Source: Oenanthe sinensis (lineage: Eukaryota > Streptophyta > Magnoliopsida > Apiales > Apiaceae). Taken from it: a stretch of DNA of 64,000 nt. The notes beneath the pieces are model-generated. The model was not told the DNA's origin, did no database searches, and saw nothing but the letters and a program-made list of their open reading frames with translations. Positions 49,601 through 62,213 of this stretch are shown here, piece after piece; positions within the stretch are counted from its first letter, which is position 1, and every line of letters begins with the position of its first letter. Position numbers and translations under genes: made by a program. The stretch covers positions 3,105,001-3,169,000 of the forward strand of contig JAPMAC010000197.1 in NCBI GenBank assembly GCA_028671895.1, given 5' to 3'.

Positions 49601-50578
49601 AAAATTATTGAATGTTTAAGTCTCTTTTTATAAATGAAGTATGCATTGTTCATTTGTTCATAGTTATTTCTAATTTTGGGCTTGATTTAAAAGACCAAAA
49701 GGTCAAAATTTTATTGAAGGGAGCCAAAAAATATAATTATATTAATACAAAAATAAAAATAAAAATATATTATACAAATATATCACATATTAGGACAACT
49801 CCCAATCAAAAAAAATATTAGGCTCTAAGAGACCATGACCACCTCTTATCCCTATATAGCCTCGTCCCTGTTTGCATCGGTGTGACAATGCTAATTCAGG
49901 ATTACAAATCCTCGAGGTCGAGGAGGTCCATAGAGATTCAATTTATCCGGCAAACGTAAGAAAGGTGACCGTTTGTCTGACGACAGGAGATGCAGCTCAA
50001 GTCGAAATGTAAGGGACTTGAGTTGGCATAATAATTTTTTGGCCGACTTCTAACCTCTCCACTACGATTAGAAAGTCAATTATTTACTTAAATTTGTTGA
50101 GAAATCTGGAAAAACTTAAAACAAGCTGCAAAGCATTTATTATTCAGGGTCTGGAAAGGAAGAGAACGTAGCATCTATTTTGATATCGAGCATTTTGAGT
50201 ATTACAAAATCCGTACAAAATTTGAAGGATAGTTGTCTAGTTTGATTCATTTTTACCCTGCTTTCAGGGAAAACTGAAAAACAATGGCCCTGTATTCAAC
50301 AGTCAAAAGTACTATTCATCTCTCATCAACTATACTGATAAGAATAAAGCAGAACAAATGCCAACCTTTGCAAGTAAACTTTGAAGAGGATAGCAACTTC
50401 AAATAGCGATAATCAAGGCCTAGTTTTATTACATTAATCATTTTGCCTAGCAAATAAGCCAACACAAGACTAATGTTCATATCTATGAACTAATACCCTT
50501 TTACATAATTGAGTTTACAATTCCAACCCACACTTTTCTCGATAACTTCAGCCATCTTGTCAGGAACTTTATGGATTT
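49601..50578. other. Intergenic, 3' flank of the DNAJC8-like gene
   Basis: No gene was seen. The right part (about 50280-50578) is probably 3' UTR of the minus-strand gene. Confidence 0.5.
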
Positions 50579-53500
50579 TTAACCTCGTTTTACGGGCCTT
50601 TGCACATAAGTTTTGTTTGGATCTTCTGTCTTAAGTTTTGGGGGTCGAATCTCTCCTTTTTTAACCTGCAAAACATATTAGTAAGAAACCATTTAGCTTA
50701 TATAAACTAGAATGAATAATATTTCATCTCTTTTACCTTCTTTCCGCCCTTCATAAAATCTCTCCAACTAGAAACCTGATAGAAATAGAGATAATAAATC
50801 AATAATTAAACAACTGACACAATGAAGTTATAAAGAGATAAAGATGTAATAACAGGGCAAGGCACTACAACAATTTACTCAACCCCCAGCGACCAACAGA
50901 ACATTCTGTTTGAAATCTAGTATAGGATATAGGAACACTAAAATAGAAAATATTAACTAATTGGGACACATTACATAAAGTAGTAATTATTATAATTATG
51001 AATTATAATAATCAATAAATGTATCCATATTATACAAGATTATGGAAGTTTAATAAGATGCAGCAAATCAAATTTTAGGAGTGATGATATCTACATAAAT
51101 TATGTATTTCACAGGTCATATATACGAGCACACACGATATTGGGTAATCCTGCGACTGTAGAATATATATCAAGTCATGGTTTCTAGGAACTTCAGAGAG
51201 GAGAGGAGGAGAATGTATAATAAACCAAAAGGTAAAGTTTGTTTTTAGCATCCTTACTGCATAATTTAATAGTTCACACTCCCACTCCTAGCTTGCGTAA
51301 ATTCAATTAGATAACAACCCAAGCCCAATTTCCACAACTCAATGCACACCGGACCCAACATGTTCAATCCAAAAGAACTATCAACTTTGATATACCTTAG
51401 TTATTGACTTGTCCTTATAAAGGCCTCAAACACACTAATTCTAATCGATGTGGTCCAATGCATAGCTATATTTGTATAATATAGAACCAAAAAACCAATA
51501 ATAATACTCCAATACATAGCTATAGTTGGATACTTGGATGGAAAAATGCATAAATAGATAATGAGTTCTATATCTACAACCAAAGATGGTTATAACCATC
51601 CTTGTCAAATAATAATCAACTATAAATGGAGTGCAAGTTTTCCACTTAAAACGAAAGTTAAAAGAGTTAGGCCAAATGTTAGTTAAATTTGAAATTAGTT
51701 GATTGCAATTTACAACTAGCATTGGAGTGCAAGTTCCATTTTAACACTTTTTGGTGCCACATTATAACAATGACTACCCATTTTGCATTTAGCATTGGAC
51801 TTGCTCTTACAAATTTGTTGACATCCTACACTAAGCCGACTCCAACTAATCAAACCAAATATTTCACTTCAGGTAATTATTGTAATTCATTCTCTTTGTA
51901 CCCCTCCATGCTTATTCAAATAATCAAATGTAATATGTATTAAGAAGTTAGACCACTAGACGATGTCACCATTTTTTCTACAAGGGTAAGAGAATTACTT
52001 TCATAGCTCCCAAATATTTCTTAAACATGGTTGCTGAATGGATTGAATACACTGAACAATGCACGATATATGTCAGACAACTACAAATAAATAGAATAAG
52101 GATAACGGATTAAGTACTAAATGTATGGTAAAACATGCGTTTAGAAGTTAATTAGGATTTTCTATTTCTGTTGCATGAATAGAACACAGCCAAGTTGCAT
52201 TGGAATGCGTGCCCTATCACATTGTGACGCATACCTACCAAGGGATATTTTATCAGTTAGGGAAGCATACCAACATTGGAATGTGCCACCTAGCAATGTG
52301 CGCCCTATCACATAGGGATGTGTGCCGACTTGTTCCACGTACCTTATCACATAGGGACGCGTGTATCATGTCATGTACTATAAACTTGATATGTGTGCCT
52401 TATCTCATAAGGAGGTGTGTCTCATTGGTCTAAGTGCCTTGGCATGTCTTGTTACATCATTGATAAGTATGACCGTCTTGGCCTGCGTACCATTTAGATA
52501 AGTGTGTCTTATCTTATTTTTTCGTAATACGTGTTAGGCTTAGCTTAGTTGTTAAACAATTCTAGATCCTTCCTTGAACCCCTAAAAATAGAGACAAGGG
52601 ATCATTTGTAAACACTTGGAAGAGCCAACTTCTTAATAAGAGTCTAATTTTCCTTTATACATCTTTCTCTCTCTATACTTTATTCCATATTAGTAGTATC
52701 AAACACATAGTAGTAGTATCTAATACATAGTATTAGTATCTAATACATAGTATTAGTATACATATAGTAATAGTATTAAATACTTAGTAGTATACTTCCA
52801 TTAGCTAAATACTCTATAAATAGTCGAAACCTCCTTAGTGGTTGTACCTCATTAATATAGTACTATGTGTTTCATACAACTAATATAGAAACCTCCTTAG
52901 TAGCAAGATACTACTACTATGTGTTTCATACAACTAATATAGAGAGAAAGATGTATAAAGAAAAATTAGACTGTTATTAAGAAGTTGGTTCTTCTAAGTT
53001 GTATTTACAAATGATCCTCTTGCCTCTATTTATAGGTTCAAGGAAAGATCTGAAATTGCTTAACAACTAAGCTAAGCCTGACACAAACTACTAAAAGATA
53101 TGATAAGATAGATAAAGGCACGCCTATCTAGATGACACGCGGACCAAGACGATCATACTTATCTTAGGACACTCACGAATAAGCCTTTGACACGTAACAA
53201 GATAAAATAAGGCTTATCTTGACACTAATGACACTAAAGGAGAAGGCACACTAATCAATGTGACACGCATCTGGTGAAGACAAGCATCCAAATATGAGGT
53301 GGCCCACATCTCAACCGTACACGCATCCCAACAAGATAAGATTCCCTGGAATAATGTGACAAGACATGGCTGCACGCTTCCCAAAGTGATAAGGCACATG
53401 GACCAATGAGGCACGCGTCCTTATGTGATAGGGCACATATTGCTAGGTAGCACACGTTCCAATGCGGCACATATTCCAATGCTAGCATGCTTTCCTAAGT

Positions 53501-56500
53501 GATAAGATTCCCTTAGCGGACACGCGTCACAATGTAATAGGACATGCATTCCAATGCAATTGGCCTTTGTTTTATTCACACAACAGAAATGGGAAATCCT
53601 AATTAACCTCTAAACGCGTGTTTTACCACATGTTTAGTGCTTAATCCCTTATCCTTATTGGGGTGGATACGCTTTCATTGCTCCTCTGATGCTTATGCAA
53701 TTTCCCACCAATTTCAACTCAGCCACACATATGGTTGTCAACCCTTATACTCAAAAGTATATACTTTAGACCACCTCGAACCAAACTCTAAAAATGTACT
53801 TCTGCGTCATTTTGGTGTAAAAATATTCTCCAACCAAACTTTAAAAATTACATTAAAATTGTGTGATATCAAAAATTACACCAAATTTGGTGTAACACCA
53901 AAATTTAGTGTAATTTTTTAGAGTTTTTTAAAATTCCAAGTTTACCCTTATACTCATTAATTAAAACAAATTCATTTCATCTATGTCCTTAACTATTTTA
54001 TTACTTTTGTACTTCTAACAATAAAGTAATATTTAAAGTACAAAAAAGATTCCTTTTGGTGTTAGATTCGGTGTGAATGAGTTGGAGTAGATTTTAAATA
54101 TCGTGTAACTATTTTGGCGTAAAAATCACACCAAAATAGTGTAATGGGTTGGAGATGCTCTTAGGCACCTAGTGCACAACAAATATATATTGCAGCATAC
54201 TTAACGCAATAAGGTAAAATACACCAAAAACCCTCACCCTAAGTGTGGTAAGGATAAATGGCCCCCGTAAAAAATAAATAGCTTACCTTACCTCACTAAA
54301 AATCAGCGGTAAGTATGCTGACACTTGCCATGGACCCGGATCCTATACTTAAATATATTACTTGTTGCGTGTACTTTGATTATGAAGTATTAAATGCAGA
54401 TAATATATATCACAAACTAAAATATAATTTTCCCCCAACTTCCAAACACAATGCACAAGTATAATGAGCATAATCATGTAATGGGATAACAGACACAAAC
54501 CCTGTTTTCTCTTGTTCCTTCCCACTGTTCCTCGTGTTCCCTTTTCCTTTTCCACATCTCTTTTGTTTCTTCCTCATCCTTCTTTAATCTACCTTCCTCT
54601 TCTGATATCTATAAAGCACAAAAGGGAATAAGGTTTACTGTAGGAACAAGGAAAAAGTACCATCCAAAATATGAGAATATTAATATCCAGCATACCCTCA
54701 TCTGCATTTTCCTGCGCCTCCATTCCTGGTCTGTTAAAAGTTCACGAACCTTCATTTTCAGTTGATTCTGGAACTCTTCTGACTTCTGAAATTCTTGTTC
54801 ATACTTTCCCTGAAAAAAGAAAGTCAAAGCATAATAAGCCCAAACTTGGCTTGTGATACTCAGATTGGTAGGAAAACTACATAACTGATGAATATAGCAG
54901 AGAATTGTCTTCAAATCCACCCCCACAAGTGCTACCTAACCACCTGGGTGTAGGGGTGAGTATTCGGTTAACCGAAACCGAAACCGAAATTTTTTCGGTT
55001 AACCGAAACCGAATTAGTCAGAAAAACGTTACTGAAAACCGAACCGAAATTAATTCGGTTTTTAATCGAAACCGAAATTATTATTTCTTAAGAATAAGAA
55101 AGAGGAACCTCGTGTAAATACCATGGAATAAGGTTTGGTCCTATTCATGGAGATTCCGTAAATATTCCATTCTAAAAATGGAAAGTTCGAAATAATTGGA
55201 ATTTTTTTTAATTGGATGCAGTTACTAATTCATGATATGGCATGTACGGAATGAAAACTTCATTCTCGATTCTATGAGAATTTTTATGAAAGCCTTTTAT
55301 TTGCTTCTCTTCGATGGAAGTTTGATTTTACCAGAATGTATCCTAATTTTTGGCCTAATTCTTCTTCTGATGATCGAAATTATAAACCGAATTTATTATT
55401 TCAGTTATTACCAAAAACCGAATTTATAAACCGAAATTTATTTTAAAAAATTAAAAAACTGAAAATTAACTACCTATTGTAATAAAATATTATATTATAT
55501 ATATATATTAATATATAATATATATTAATATATATATATACTATATACTATATTACATATATTATATATATATATATATATTAATATAATATATATATAT
55601 ATTAATATATGTATATTATACATAATATAATATTGTATATAATATAATATTAAATCGGTTAATAAATTCGGTTATTTGGTTAACCGCAGTTAATAACCGA
55701 AATGTCAAAAAAACTCTACCGAAAACCGAACTGAATTTTATAAAACAGTTAACCGAGCCGAATTTTTTCGGTTAATCGGTTCGGTTATCGGTTAACCGAA
55801 CCGAATGCTCACCCCTACCTACCTAGGTGTGTGATTCGACTTTTAGAATTAATCTCACTTTGGAATATGAGTATTTAAGAAACAACAATTAACAATATAA
55901 GAGGTAATTCACTATTATTATGCACCCATCTTCATCTATAAAAAAGATCTAGGAAAAATAGATTTTTTAAAGAAGAGATTTACCTCATCAACCATTGATT
56001 TCAACTTGGAAGCATTATCCTTCTTCAGATGCTTCTTCCTCTTTGCTTTTAGTTCTTCTGTGAACCAAATTTACTAATGAGCTATTTAATAGTGATCATA
56101 AAATTAGAATATGAGTGTGATCTTAGAAACGATTTTAAGAGAGAACACAACTAAGTACATTGCAACAGACAAAAGGGTATAACCATCATGATAAAAAAAA
56201 AAAAAAAAACTTCTGCAAACTATTACTCAAAGAATGACAGAGAAGTAACCCAACAAGAAGTTGCGGACCAAATCGACCAAAAAGAACTGTTGATCCAATA
56301 ACTACACAGAGATGGAACACTAAAACGGAGTCAACAAGAAAACCCTAACAACATAATAAGATTTTTAAATGTAAAATATATGGTTGACCCAAGTAAACAT
56401 CCAGAAACATGTACAAGCCACTCATAAGTTGAAGTCTATATGTGAAGGATCTAACCTTTAGCTGAAGTCACTTGGATCAAAATGTATTCTCTTTCCTGAG

Positions 56501-59189
56501 GATCAAGTAGCAGCTGTTGCGCTTTTGCTAGTGCTGTATAAGTTGAGATATAGTGTAAGGACAGATGGTAGCAACAACAATGACAGAAAAATATAATGTT
56601 ACAGTCCAACTCTAAAATACTTTGACTTGTGAGTTTAGATACAGATGGAAAGGCAATAAAAAAATCCAATCTTGCAAAGAAAGAAATTTTAAGCATATGA
56701 TCTGGTCCCAAGTTCATCTACCTCCTTCCTCGAACTTCATTCTATACGTTTCAGTACCATTTTTTTACCTTAATGGTAACAATAAATTACTAAACATCAC
56801 AATATTCTCTCATAATTATTATTTTCTGTTTATCACATAATGAAAGACTGTAATTTATTTTAGAAAATCTCGGCAAAATATAGAAGATTTATATTGTTTA
56901 CTTAACAAAATCTAAAGTCTTCGTTTCTTTCCATAAAAACTATCAAGAAATAATGAAGCCCTGATATTAAAATCCAGGATGTGCATCCAATAAGTTTTGT
57001 GGTTTCCTTTGATCCATAGCTTGAGAGTGAGTTTTCATGATTACTTTAAACTGAAACTGTTCTTGGACTGTTGGAGTTGTGTAAACTAGGAAGCATGAAC
57101 CAATGATTTGGCTTGTTTATGTTAAAATCAATGTTCTACATATTGGTCGGGATTACAGGATTTAGATTTTTATCTTGATCATTCCTAGAAGCATTAAGAC
57201 AATAGTGGTTTTCATCGGCATTCATATTCTCCTTTGCCTACTATACCAACTGATGCTTAACAACTTAGGTTTTTTCTATTCTACCCTGCCTATTAAATTC
57301 ACTATGCAATTTTTTATTTATATCAAAATTGAGCAAAGTAGCTCAGCCAGTCTAAAGAAGAACTCTCCGTGGCTCTATTATTTCCCGTACAGTTGCATGT
57401 ACTTGATGTCACGTGTCTTCAGAATGTGAAAGGTACAAGAAGAAAACCTTAAACACCCAACCCTGAGGAAGCACAGAAAGCTAAAGTAAAAGAAAGAGAA
57501 ACCAGAGTCCAGAAACTACTAATAAAACTATGTTCCAAAATAAAGACCAGAATGACCTACTCACACCTTGTACTTGCAAGTGATGGAGATTTGGTTTCAT
57601 TCACTAAAATAATTTAAGGTGATCATATAGTTCTTATCTGTTATCCTTTGTGCATAAAATACGTCCATCCTCAATAAACAATATTAGAAGTAAAATCGAC
57701 TGCTAGAGAAAAATGCAACACACTACATGTAAATTAGCAGAATTCCAACACAGTCAATCACTAAATTATAAACTTTTACTTAAAGTTGATCCCTTTAATC
57801 AGCATTCGTACATCGTCCTTGAGTTCAGATTTATTTCTTACTCTGTATTTTAACAGCATAAATCCATTAATTTTAGGCAGATGTAGGACCAATATGGATC
57901 ACAGTTACCAATTTCACAGTATTTTTCTATTCAAATTTCTTCCTTTATCTTACATTCTTTATTTTGCAACAGGTTTAATATTATCTCTTACCACTTGGTA
58001 GCATGATGATGATTGCAGAGGATGCATTAATATGCTGTTATACACCGTCACCCGTGGCATTATTAGGTAGTTAAGATATATCAAGAGGTATTCATCCAGA
58101 AGGATTACAACACTTAAAAATAATAAAAGTGAAAGCACACTATATGAAGATTACCCAAAAATTAAATAGATTTACAAATGTCATGATCAAGAAAAGAACA
58201 CAAATTTGACAAACACAAAAAGAATTTCAGAGCAAATTCTCTAGATATCTAACTTAACAAATTACGAAAGCGTAATCTTCAAAACTGGCTTCTCCTAGAA
58301 TTAGAAATGTGAGGGGTTTGAAAAAAAAGGGAGCAATTAGTATTAATCTTAAACGTATCCAACTATTTTACAAATGATGCATTTACTTACCACCAAACGC
58401 CTCCTTTGCTTGTGGATGCTTGCACTTATCCGGATGAACCAACAACGACAACTACAACATAATAATTTACATTACACATCTCATCGCACCACCCCTTAAT
58501 CTCGAAATTCAAAGAAAGAAAATTTACAACAGACCCCGTGCATAACATGGATGAAGAAATTACCTTACGATACTGCTTTTTAATTTCTTCAGGAGTAGAA
58601 TCAAAAGGCATGTTAAGATACTCGAACGGATTCAATTTGAAGCAGGAAAGAATCCTATAGGGTATAGTAATAGAAAAAAAACAAGTAGGTAAGTAAAATC
58701 GTATAAATCCAACATTTCGTGCATTCAACAATAATATTTACTTAATTAGTTTAATGAAATTGAACTATATTCTCCAACCAAAAAAATTAGTAATTTCACA
58801 TAAACTTATAGAGAGGAGAGAGAGGGAGAGAGAGGGGGGAGACAGAGGCAGGGAGAGAGAGGGAGAGAGGGGGAGAGAGAGGGGAGAGAGAGGGGAGAGA
58901 GATGCAGAGAGAGGGAGAGAGATGGGAGAGAGGGAGAGGGGAAGAGAAATGGAGACAGGGGAAGAGAGATGGAGAGGGAGAGAGAGGGGAAGAGAGATGG
59001 AGAGAGAGGGAGAGAGAGGGAGAGGGAGAGGGAGAGGGAGAGAGAGGGGAGAGAGAGGGAGAGAGAGCGGGGAGAGAGAGAATGAAACCTGGCGACTTCG
59101 TTATCACGCTCAACCTCGCCGACTTCAGCGAAGAAAGCTTTGAGAAGCAAATCGTCATCGACGGAGGTAGTGCTGCTCGTCTCTCCCAT
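50579..59189 (-). CDS. DnaJ (Hsp40) co-chaperone, DNAJC8/SPF31-like
   Basis: Nine exons reconstructed from GT-AG signals and phase: 59189-59089, 58654-58564, 58451-58391, 56533-56456, 56057-55984, 54809-54696, 54608-54501, 50775-50737 and 50665-50579. The sum is 753 nt, 250 residues plus stop, matching plant DNAJC8-like proteins. It starts MGETSSTTSVDDD. The J domain begins around FKLNPFEYLNM (about residue 40), and the HPD motif in LVHPDKCKHP is at residues 70-72. A charged helical region follows (EELKAKRKKHLKKD; LTDQEWRRRKMQMR; HEEQWEGTRE). The end is VSSWRDFMKGGKK and EDPNKTYVQRPVKRG. The human relative is a nuclear, spliceosome-associated Hsp70 partner; the same role is inferred here. A GTG six bases upstream is in frame, but ATG at 59189 fits the family start. 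Introns 7, 5, 3 and 1 are enlarged by repeats. The donor of exon 4 (GTTAGA) is weak. Confidence 0.9.
52095..53659. repeat. 1.6-kb inverted repeat in intron 7 of the DNAJC8-like gene
   Basis: Arms of about 700 bp face each other. AATAAGGATAACGGATTAAG (52095) pairs with the inverse of CTTAATCCCTTATCCTTATT (53640-53659). Inner parts also pair, for example GCTTAGCTTAGTTGTTAA and CAACTTCTTAATAA with their inverses. Each arm holds CTATAAATAG-like and pyrimidine-rich segments like an LTR promoter and leader, plus 25-40-bp direct repeats such as CCCTATCACATAGGGA. The centre (about 52790-52870) holds TAGTAGTATC-type repeats. It could be two LTR-like units head to head or a large foldback element. Confidence 0.75.
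53770..54164. mobile_element. MITE in intron 7, GAGCATCTCCAA type
   Basis: The right end inverted reads TAAGAGCATCTCCAACCCA; the left end is degenerate (CCACCTCGAACCAAACT). Subterminal TTTTGGTGTAAAAAT and its inverse occur on both sides. Non-coding. Confidence 0.5.
54951..55817. mobile_element. hAT-like MITE in intron 5 of the DNAJC8-like gene
   Basis: Terminal inverted repeats TAGGGGTGAGTATTCGGTT and its inverse AACCGAATGCTCACCCCTA bound an 867-bp AT-rich element full of CGGTTAACCGAAACCG words. TAGGGGTGAG ends are typical of hAT-derived MITEs. Possible imperfect target duplication CCTGGGTG / CCTAGGTG. A long (TA)n tract lies at about 55490-55625. Confidence 0.75.
56534..58390. other. Intron 3 of the DNAJC8-like gene
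   Basis: 1857 bp of AT-rich DNA with no recognised repeat boundary and no gene. Confidence 0.6.
58810..59080. repeat. (GA)n/(CT)n tract in intron 1 of the DNAJC8-like gene
   Basis: About 270 bp of nearly pure GAGAGGG purine sequence on the + strand. On the gene's sense strand it is a CT tract beginning eight bases after the first 5' splice site. Long Arg/Glu/Gly ORFs (+) and Ser/Leu/Pro ORFs (-) here are artefacts of the repeat. Confidence 0.9.
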
Positions 59190-59826
59190 GCCCACAACAA
59201 TTCACAAATTTCAACTGATCGGTCGGGTCAGATTTAATGCCCCGTGAAATTACGGGCTTAAGCTTGCTTTTCTTTTTATAATCCTTCCTCGTTTTGCTAT
59301 TCCTATTTTCCTTTCTTTTTATTTTCAATTATCATTTCATCAAATATATACAAATATTTATATCAATATACATAGATTCCTATATTTATTATTATTATTA
59401 TTATTATATTTATCTATAAATTATAAATTCTTATTCTTATATTGTTCATTTTATGTTTGATAAGAGAAAAAGTACTTGTGTAAAAATCAGATGACTGTTT
59501 GATAATTTTTTTATTTGTACATATTTTTAGATATAATATATAAAAATAATATTTTTTGGGAGATTTGATGATTAAATTTGTAGTTATTTCCTGCAAAACC
59601 TGAAAATCTGGGGGACATTTTTTCTCTATCAACAGTTTTTAAATCAAAACGGGGCTTAAAGTATTTGAGAAAACTAGCTTAAATCTCGTGCAATACACGT
59701 GTCACTTTTTAAATATTTAAATTAAATGTATGTTTATTATAATTTTTTAATAATTTATTTCATTTATTATAATTGTTATTTTAAATTTTAATATTTATAT
59801 AATATTAAGTATAAAAATAATATCTT
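59190..59826. other. Promoter side of the DNAJC8-like gene
   Basis: Non-coding. The first ~80 bp are probably 5' UTR on the minus strand. A (TTA)n run lies near 59386-59408. No TATA box was assigned. Confidence 0.4.
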
Positions 59827-60884
59827 ATTATTATTTGAAAAATAACTTTTTAAATATATTTGAAAATTAATATATATATTTTAAAATAAATTACATATAT
59901 TTTCAAATAATATAATTTTTGGTTATAGACAACAGCTTATCTAATCAACTAGGCAACAATTAAAAAAAAATATAACTTGGGGACATGGTGCTACCTAGGT
60001 TGAGGAAAATCTGAAACCTATGAAAACCGATCTGCATAAAACCGAAAATGAAAAATTAAAAATTGAACTGATTGATCGGTTCTGGTTCCGGTTATAGGTT
60101 AAAACCGAACCGAAAAAACCGAATCGATCCAATAATTAAAATAAACAAATTTATTATATATAATTTATATATAAATTAGATATTAGATATATATAAATAA
60201 ATAATTATATATATATTTTTTGATTAAGAAATATTTAGGCCAGCAATCCGAGACAAGTTATTGGGGGCTAAATCTTATCGCCGGAAATCTGGAATGTCCA
60301 GGTCTGTTTTGAGTTTTGAGACTCTGGCCTGCAAAGTGCAAGTGTTCCGGTACTACTACAACATAACATGCTGCATTGCATTAGTCATTCGTGAGCTATA
60401 CCATCAAATATTCATATATGATTTGTGTCATTTGACAAATGCTTTGAAGTTTGGACTGATGACATGCATTCTATGTTTTATTGTGAATATTTACGGATCT
60501 TTAAATATAATGAATGATTCTTATTTGTCAATTTTTATTATTTAAATTATAATATATTTTTATATCATTTTTAATTTATTTGGTTTTATAACCGAAACCG
60601 AACCGGTATTTTTAAAACCGAAATCAACGGTTCAGTTTCGGTTTTCAATTTTATTTTTAAAACCGAAAACATGTTGTTGCGGTTGTGATTTTATTCAAAA
60701 ACCGAACCGAACCGATCCATTTATTATTTGAAAAATAACTTTTTTAATGTATTTGAAAAATTAATATATAAATTTTAAAATAAATTACGTATATTTTCAA
60801 ATAATATAATTTTTGGTTATTGACAACAGATCCAATCAACTACGCAACAAATAAATAAATAAAATATAATTTGGGGACATGGTG
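59827..60884. repeat. 164-bp direct repeats flanking a CGGTTT-rich segment
   Basis: 59827-59990 and 60721-60884 are near copies (TTATTATTTGAAAAATAAC to GGGGACATGGTG) in the same orientation, 894 bp apart. The segment between them is rich in AACCGAAACCGAA words on both strands, like the hAT-like MITE at 54951-55817, but lacks its TAGGGGTGAG ends. Confidence 0.7.
60000..60720. mobile_element. Decayed CGGTTT-rich element between direct repeats
   Basis: Subterminal clusters of AAAACCGAACCG at 60010-60130 and 60580-60715 in opposite orientation suggest a relative of the hAT-like MITE at 54951. Termini were not found. The short ORF inside is not gene-like. Confidence 0.4.
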
Positions 60885-61430
60885 CCACCCTGTTTCATCA
60901 AAGATGTAATGAACTGAAAGTTAAGTAAAAGGAATGGGTCAAATAAATAATAAGTTTCTCAGCTCCTCTATAGACTATACATACATATACATCAGCAGCA
61001 TAGTGAGACTCTATATTGACCAGCTCTCCCCCTAATATTCTTCTTCAAGATGTGCTTCCCTGTACAGGTATTTTCTACATAGGAACTATAACTCTTTGAT
61101 CTATTATTTTCATCTCAGATCATGCCCTTAATAATTTATCACCCCTTTTTGATAAATTGTTTAGATTCATACAGTTTAAGCTATTTCTTGATGTGGGTCG
61201 TGTTCAAACTGTCTTATAATGTTTCCTAGTTGTTAAAGTTTCGATTTTTAAGAAATCTGGTTTCTGGGAATTTTGATGTAGCTGCAAAAAGTTGATAAAT
61301 TTGGGTTCAGGTTAGGTTTGTGTGATGTTTGATGAATCAGTGTTAGAAAAGACTGAGTCTTGGGTGTGGTGATTGAATTTTTTAAGAAGATTTTTTGGTT
61401 TTGGTTTGTTGTGTTTGTTATTGGATTTTT

Positions 61431-62213
61431 ATGGGGTCAGTGCAAAATTCTGTGTATTATTGTTGTGTGTCGAAGGGGGATCGAGTATTGTATGAGTATA
61501 GTGTTGGTGATGGGGATTTTGAGAAATTGGCGGGGTTGTGTTTAGAAAAAGCGCCTTTATACCATAAATGGTATTTCGAGACAATGGGGATGAGGACTTT
61601 TGGTTTTTTGATGGAAGACGGGTATGTTTATCTTGCTATTGCGGATGTGGGTCTTGGAAAGCCTGGATTGTTGCAGTTTTTAGAACATATTAGAGATGAA
61701 TTTGGAAAAATGAATAAGGGTTTACGCAAGAGTATGTCGAATTTGGATTCACTTTGTTTACAAGAACAGTTAGTTCCAGTTATCCGTCACCTGATTTTGA
61801 CTCTAGAAAAAGTCTCTGAGACTAGCAACTGCCTGACAGAGACACCTTCACCTCCAGGGCAAAGTGAAGCTGTTGCGTCAACAAAAGCCCCATTATTGGG
61901 CAAGTCTAGTAAGCTAGAGAAGAAGAAGATGAAGGAGCATGCTATTGCAATGAGAGATATTCAGATGGAAGAGCACCGTAGGTCTACGGATAGAACAATC
62001 AAGTTGGATTCTGAAAATTTAGAGTCTAGTAGATTAGATGCTTCAGGATCATCACTCTCGCAGAAGGATCCAGCAAGGATAAGGTCGAGTAATTCAAATG
62101 TTCGAAGGAAGTATTGGCGTCAAGTACGGATTGTTCTAGCTATTGATGCCGCAGTATGTCTACTACTCTTTGTGATTTGGTTGCTGATTTGTGGCGGTAC
62201 TCAGTGCATTTGA
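61431..62213 (+). CDS. Phytolongin (longin-domain, tail-anchored membrane protein)
   Basis: Single-exon reading frame of 260 residues. The N-terminal longin domain (about residues 6-120) starts MGSVQNSVYYCCVSKGDRVL and includes the APLYHKWYFETMGMRTFGFL and GYVYLAIADVGLG stretches. A low-complexity linker with acidic and serine-rich parts follows. The basic RRKYWRQVR stretch precedes one hydrophobic membrane helix (IVLAIDAAVCLLLFVIWLLI, about 234-253) and the short tail CGGTQCI. The family resembles VAMP7-type R-SNAREs but lacks the SNARE motif; known plant phytolongins sit in the secretory pathway and at the plasma membrane. An in-frame ATG 12 codons upstream (61395) exists, but the conserved family start favours 61431. 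It lies head to head with the DNAJC8-like gene about 2.2 kb away. A 5' UTR intron is possible (GT near 61056) but unproven. Confidence 0.9.
   Translation: MGSVQNSVYYCCVSKGDRVLYEYSVGDGDFEKLAGLCLEKAPLYHKWYFETMGMRTFGFLMEDGYVYLAIADVGLGKPGLLQFLEHIRDEFGKMNKGLRKSMSNLDSLCLQEQLVPVIRHLILTLEKVSETSNCLTETPSPPGQSEAVASTKAPLLGKSSKLEKKKMKEHAIAMRDIQMEEHRRSTDRTIKLDSENLESSRLDASGSSLSQKDPARIRSSNSNVRRKYWRQVRIVLAIDAAVCLLLFVIWLLICGGTQCI

Noticed and set aside
59190..59195. In-frame GTG start two codons upstream of the DNAJC8-like ATG
   Set aside because: Plant genes start with ATG, and the family begins MGE-type at 59189.
58754..59237. Long Arg/Glu/Gly-rich and Ser/Leu/Pro-rich ORFs
   Set aside because: They are translations of the GA/CT tract in intron 1 and of its flanks, with no domain.
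61395..61430. Upstream in-frame ATG for the phytolongin gene
   Set aside because: The 12 extra residues are hydrophobic and unlike the family, whose proteins begin close to MGS-x-QN.
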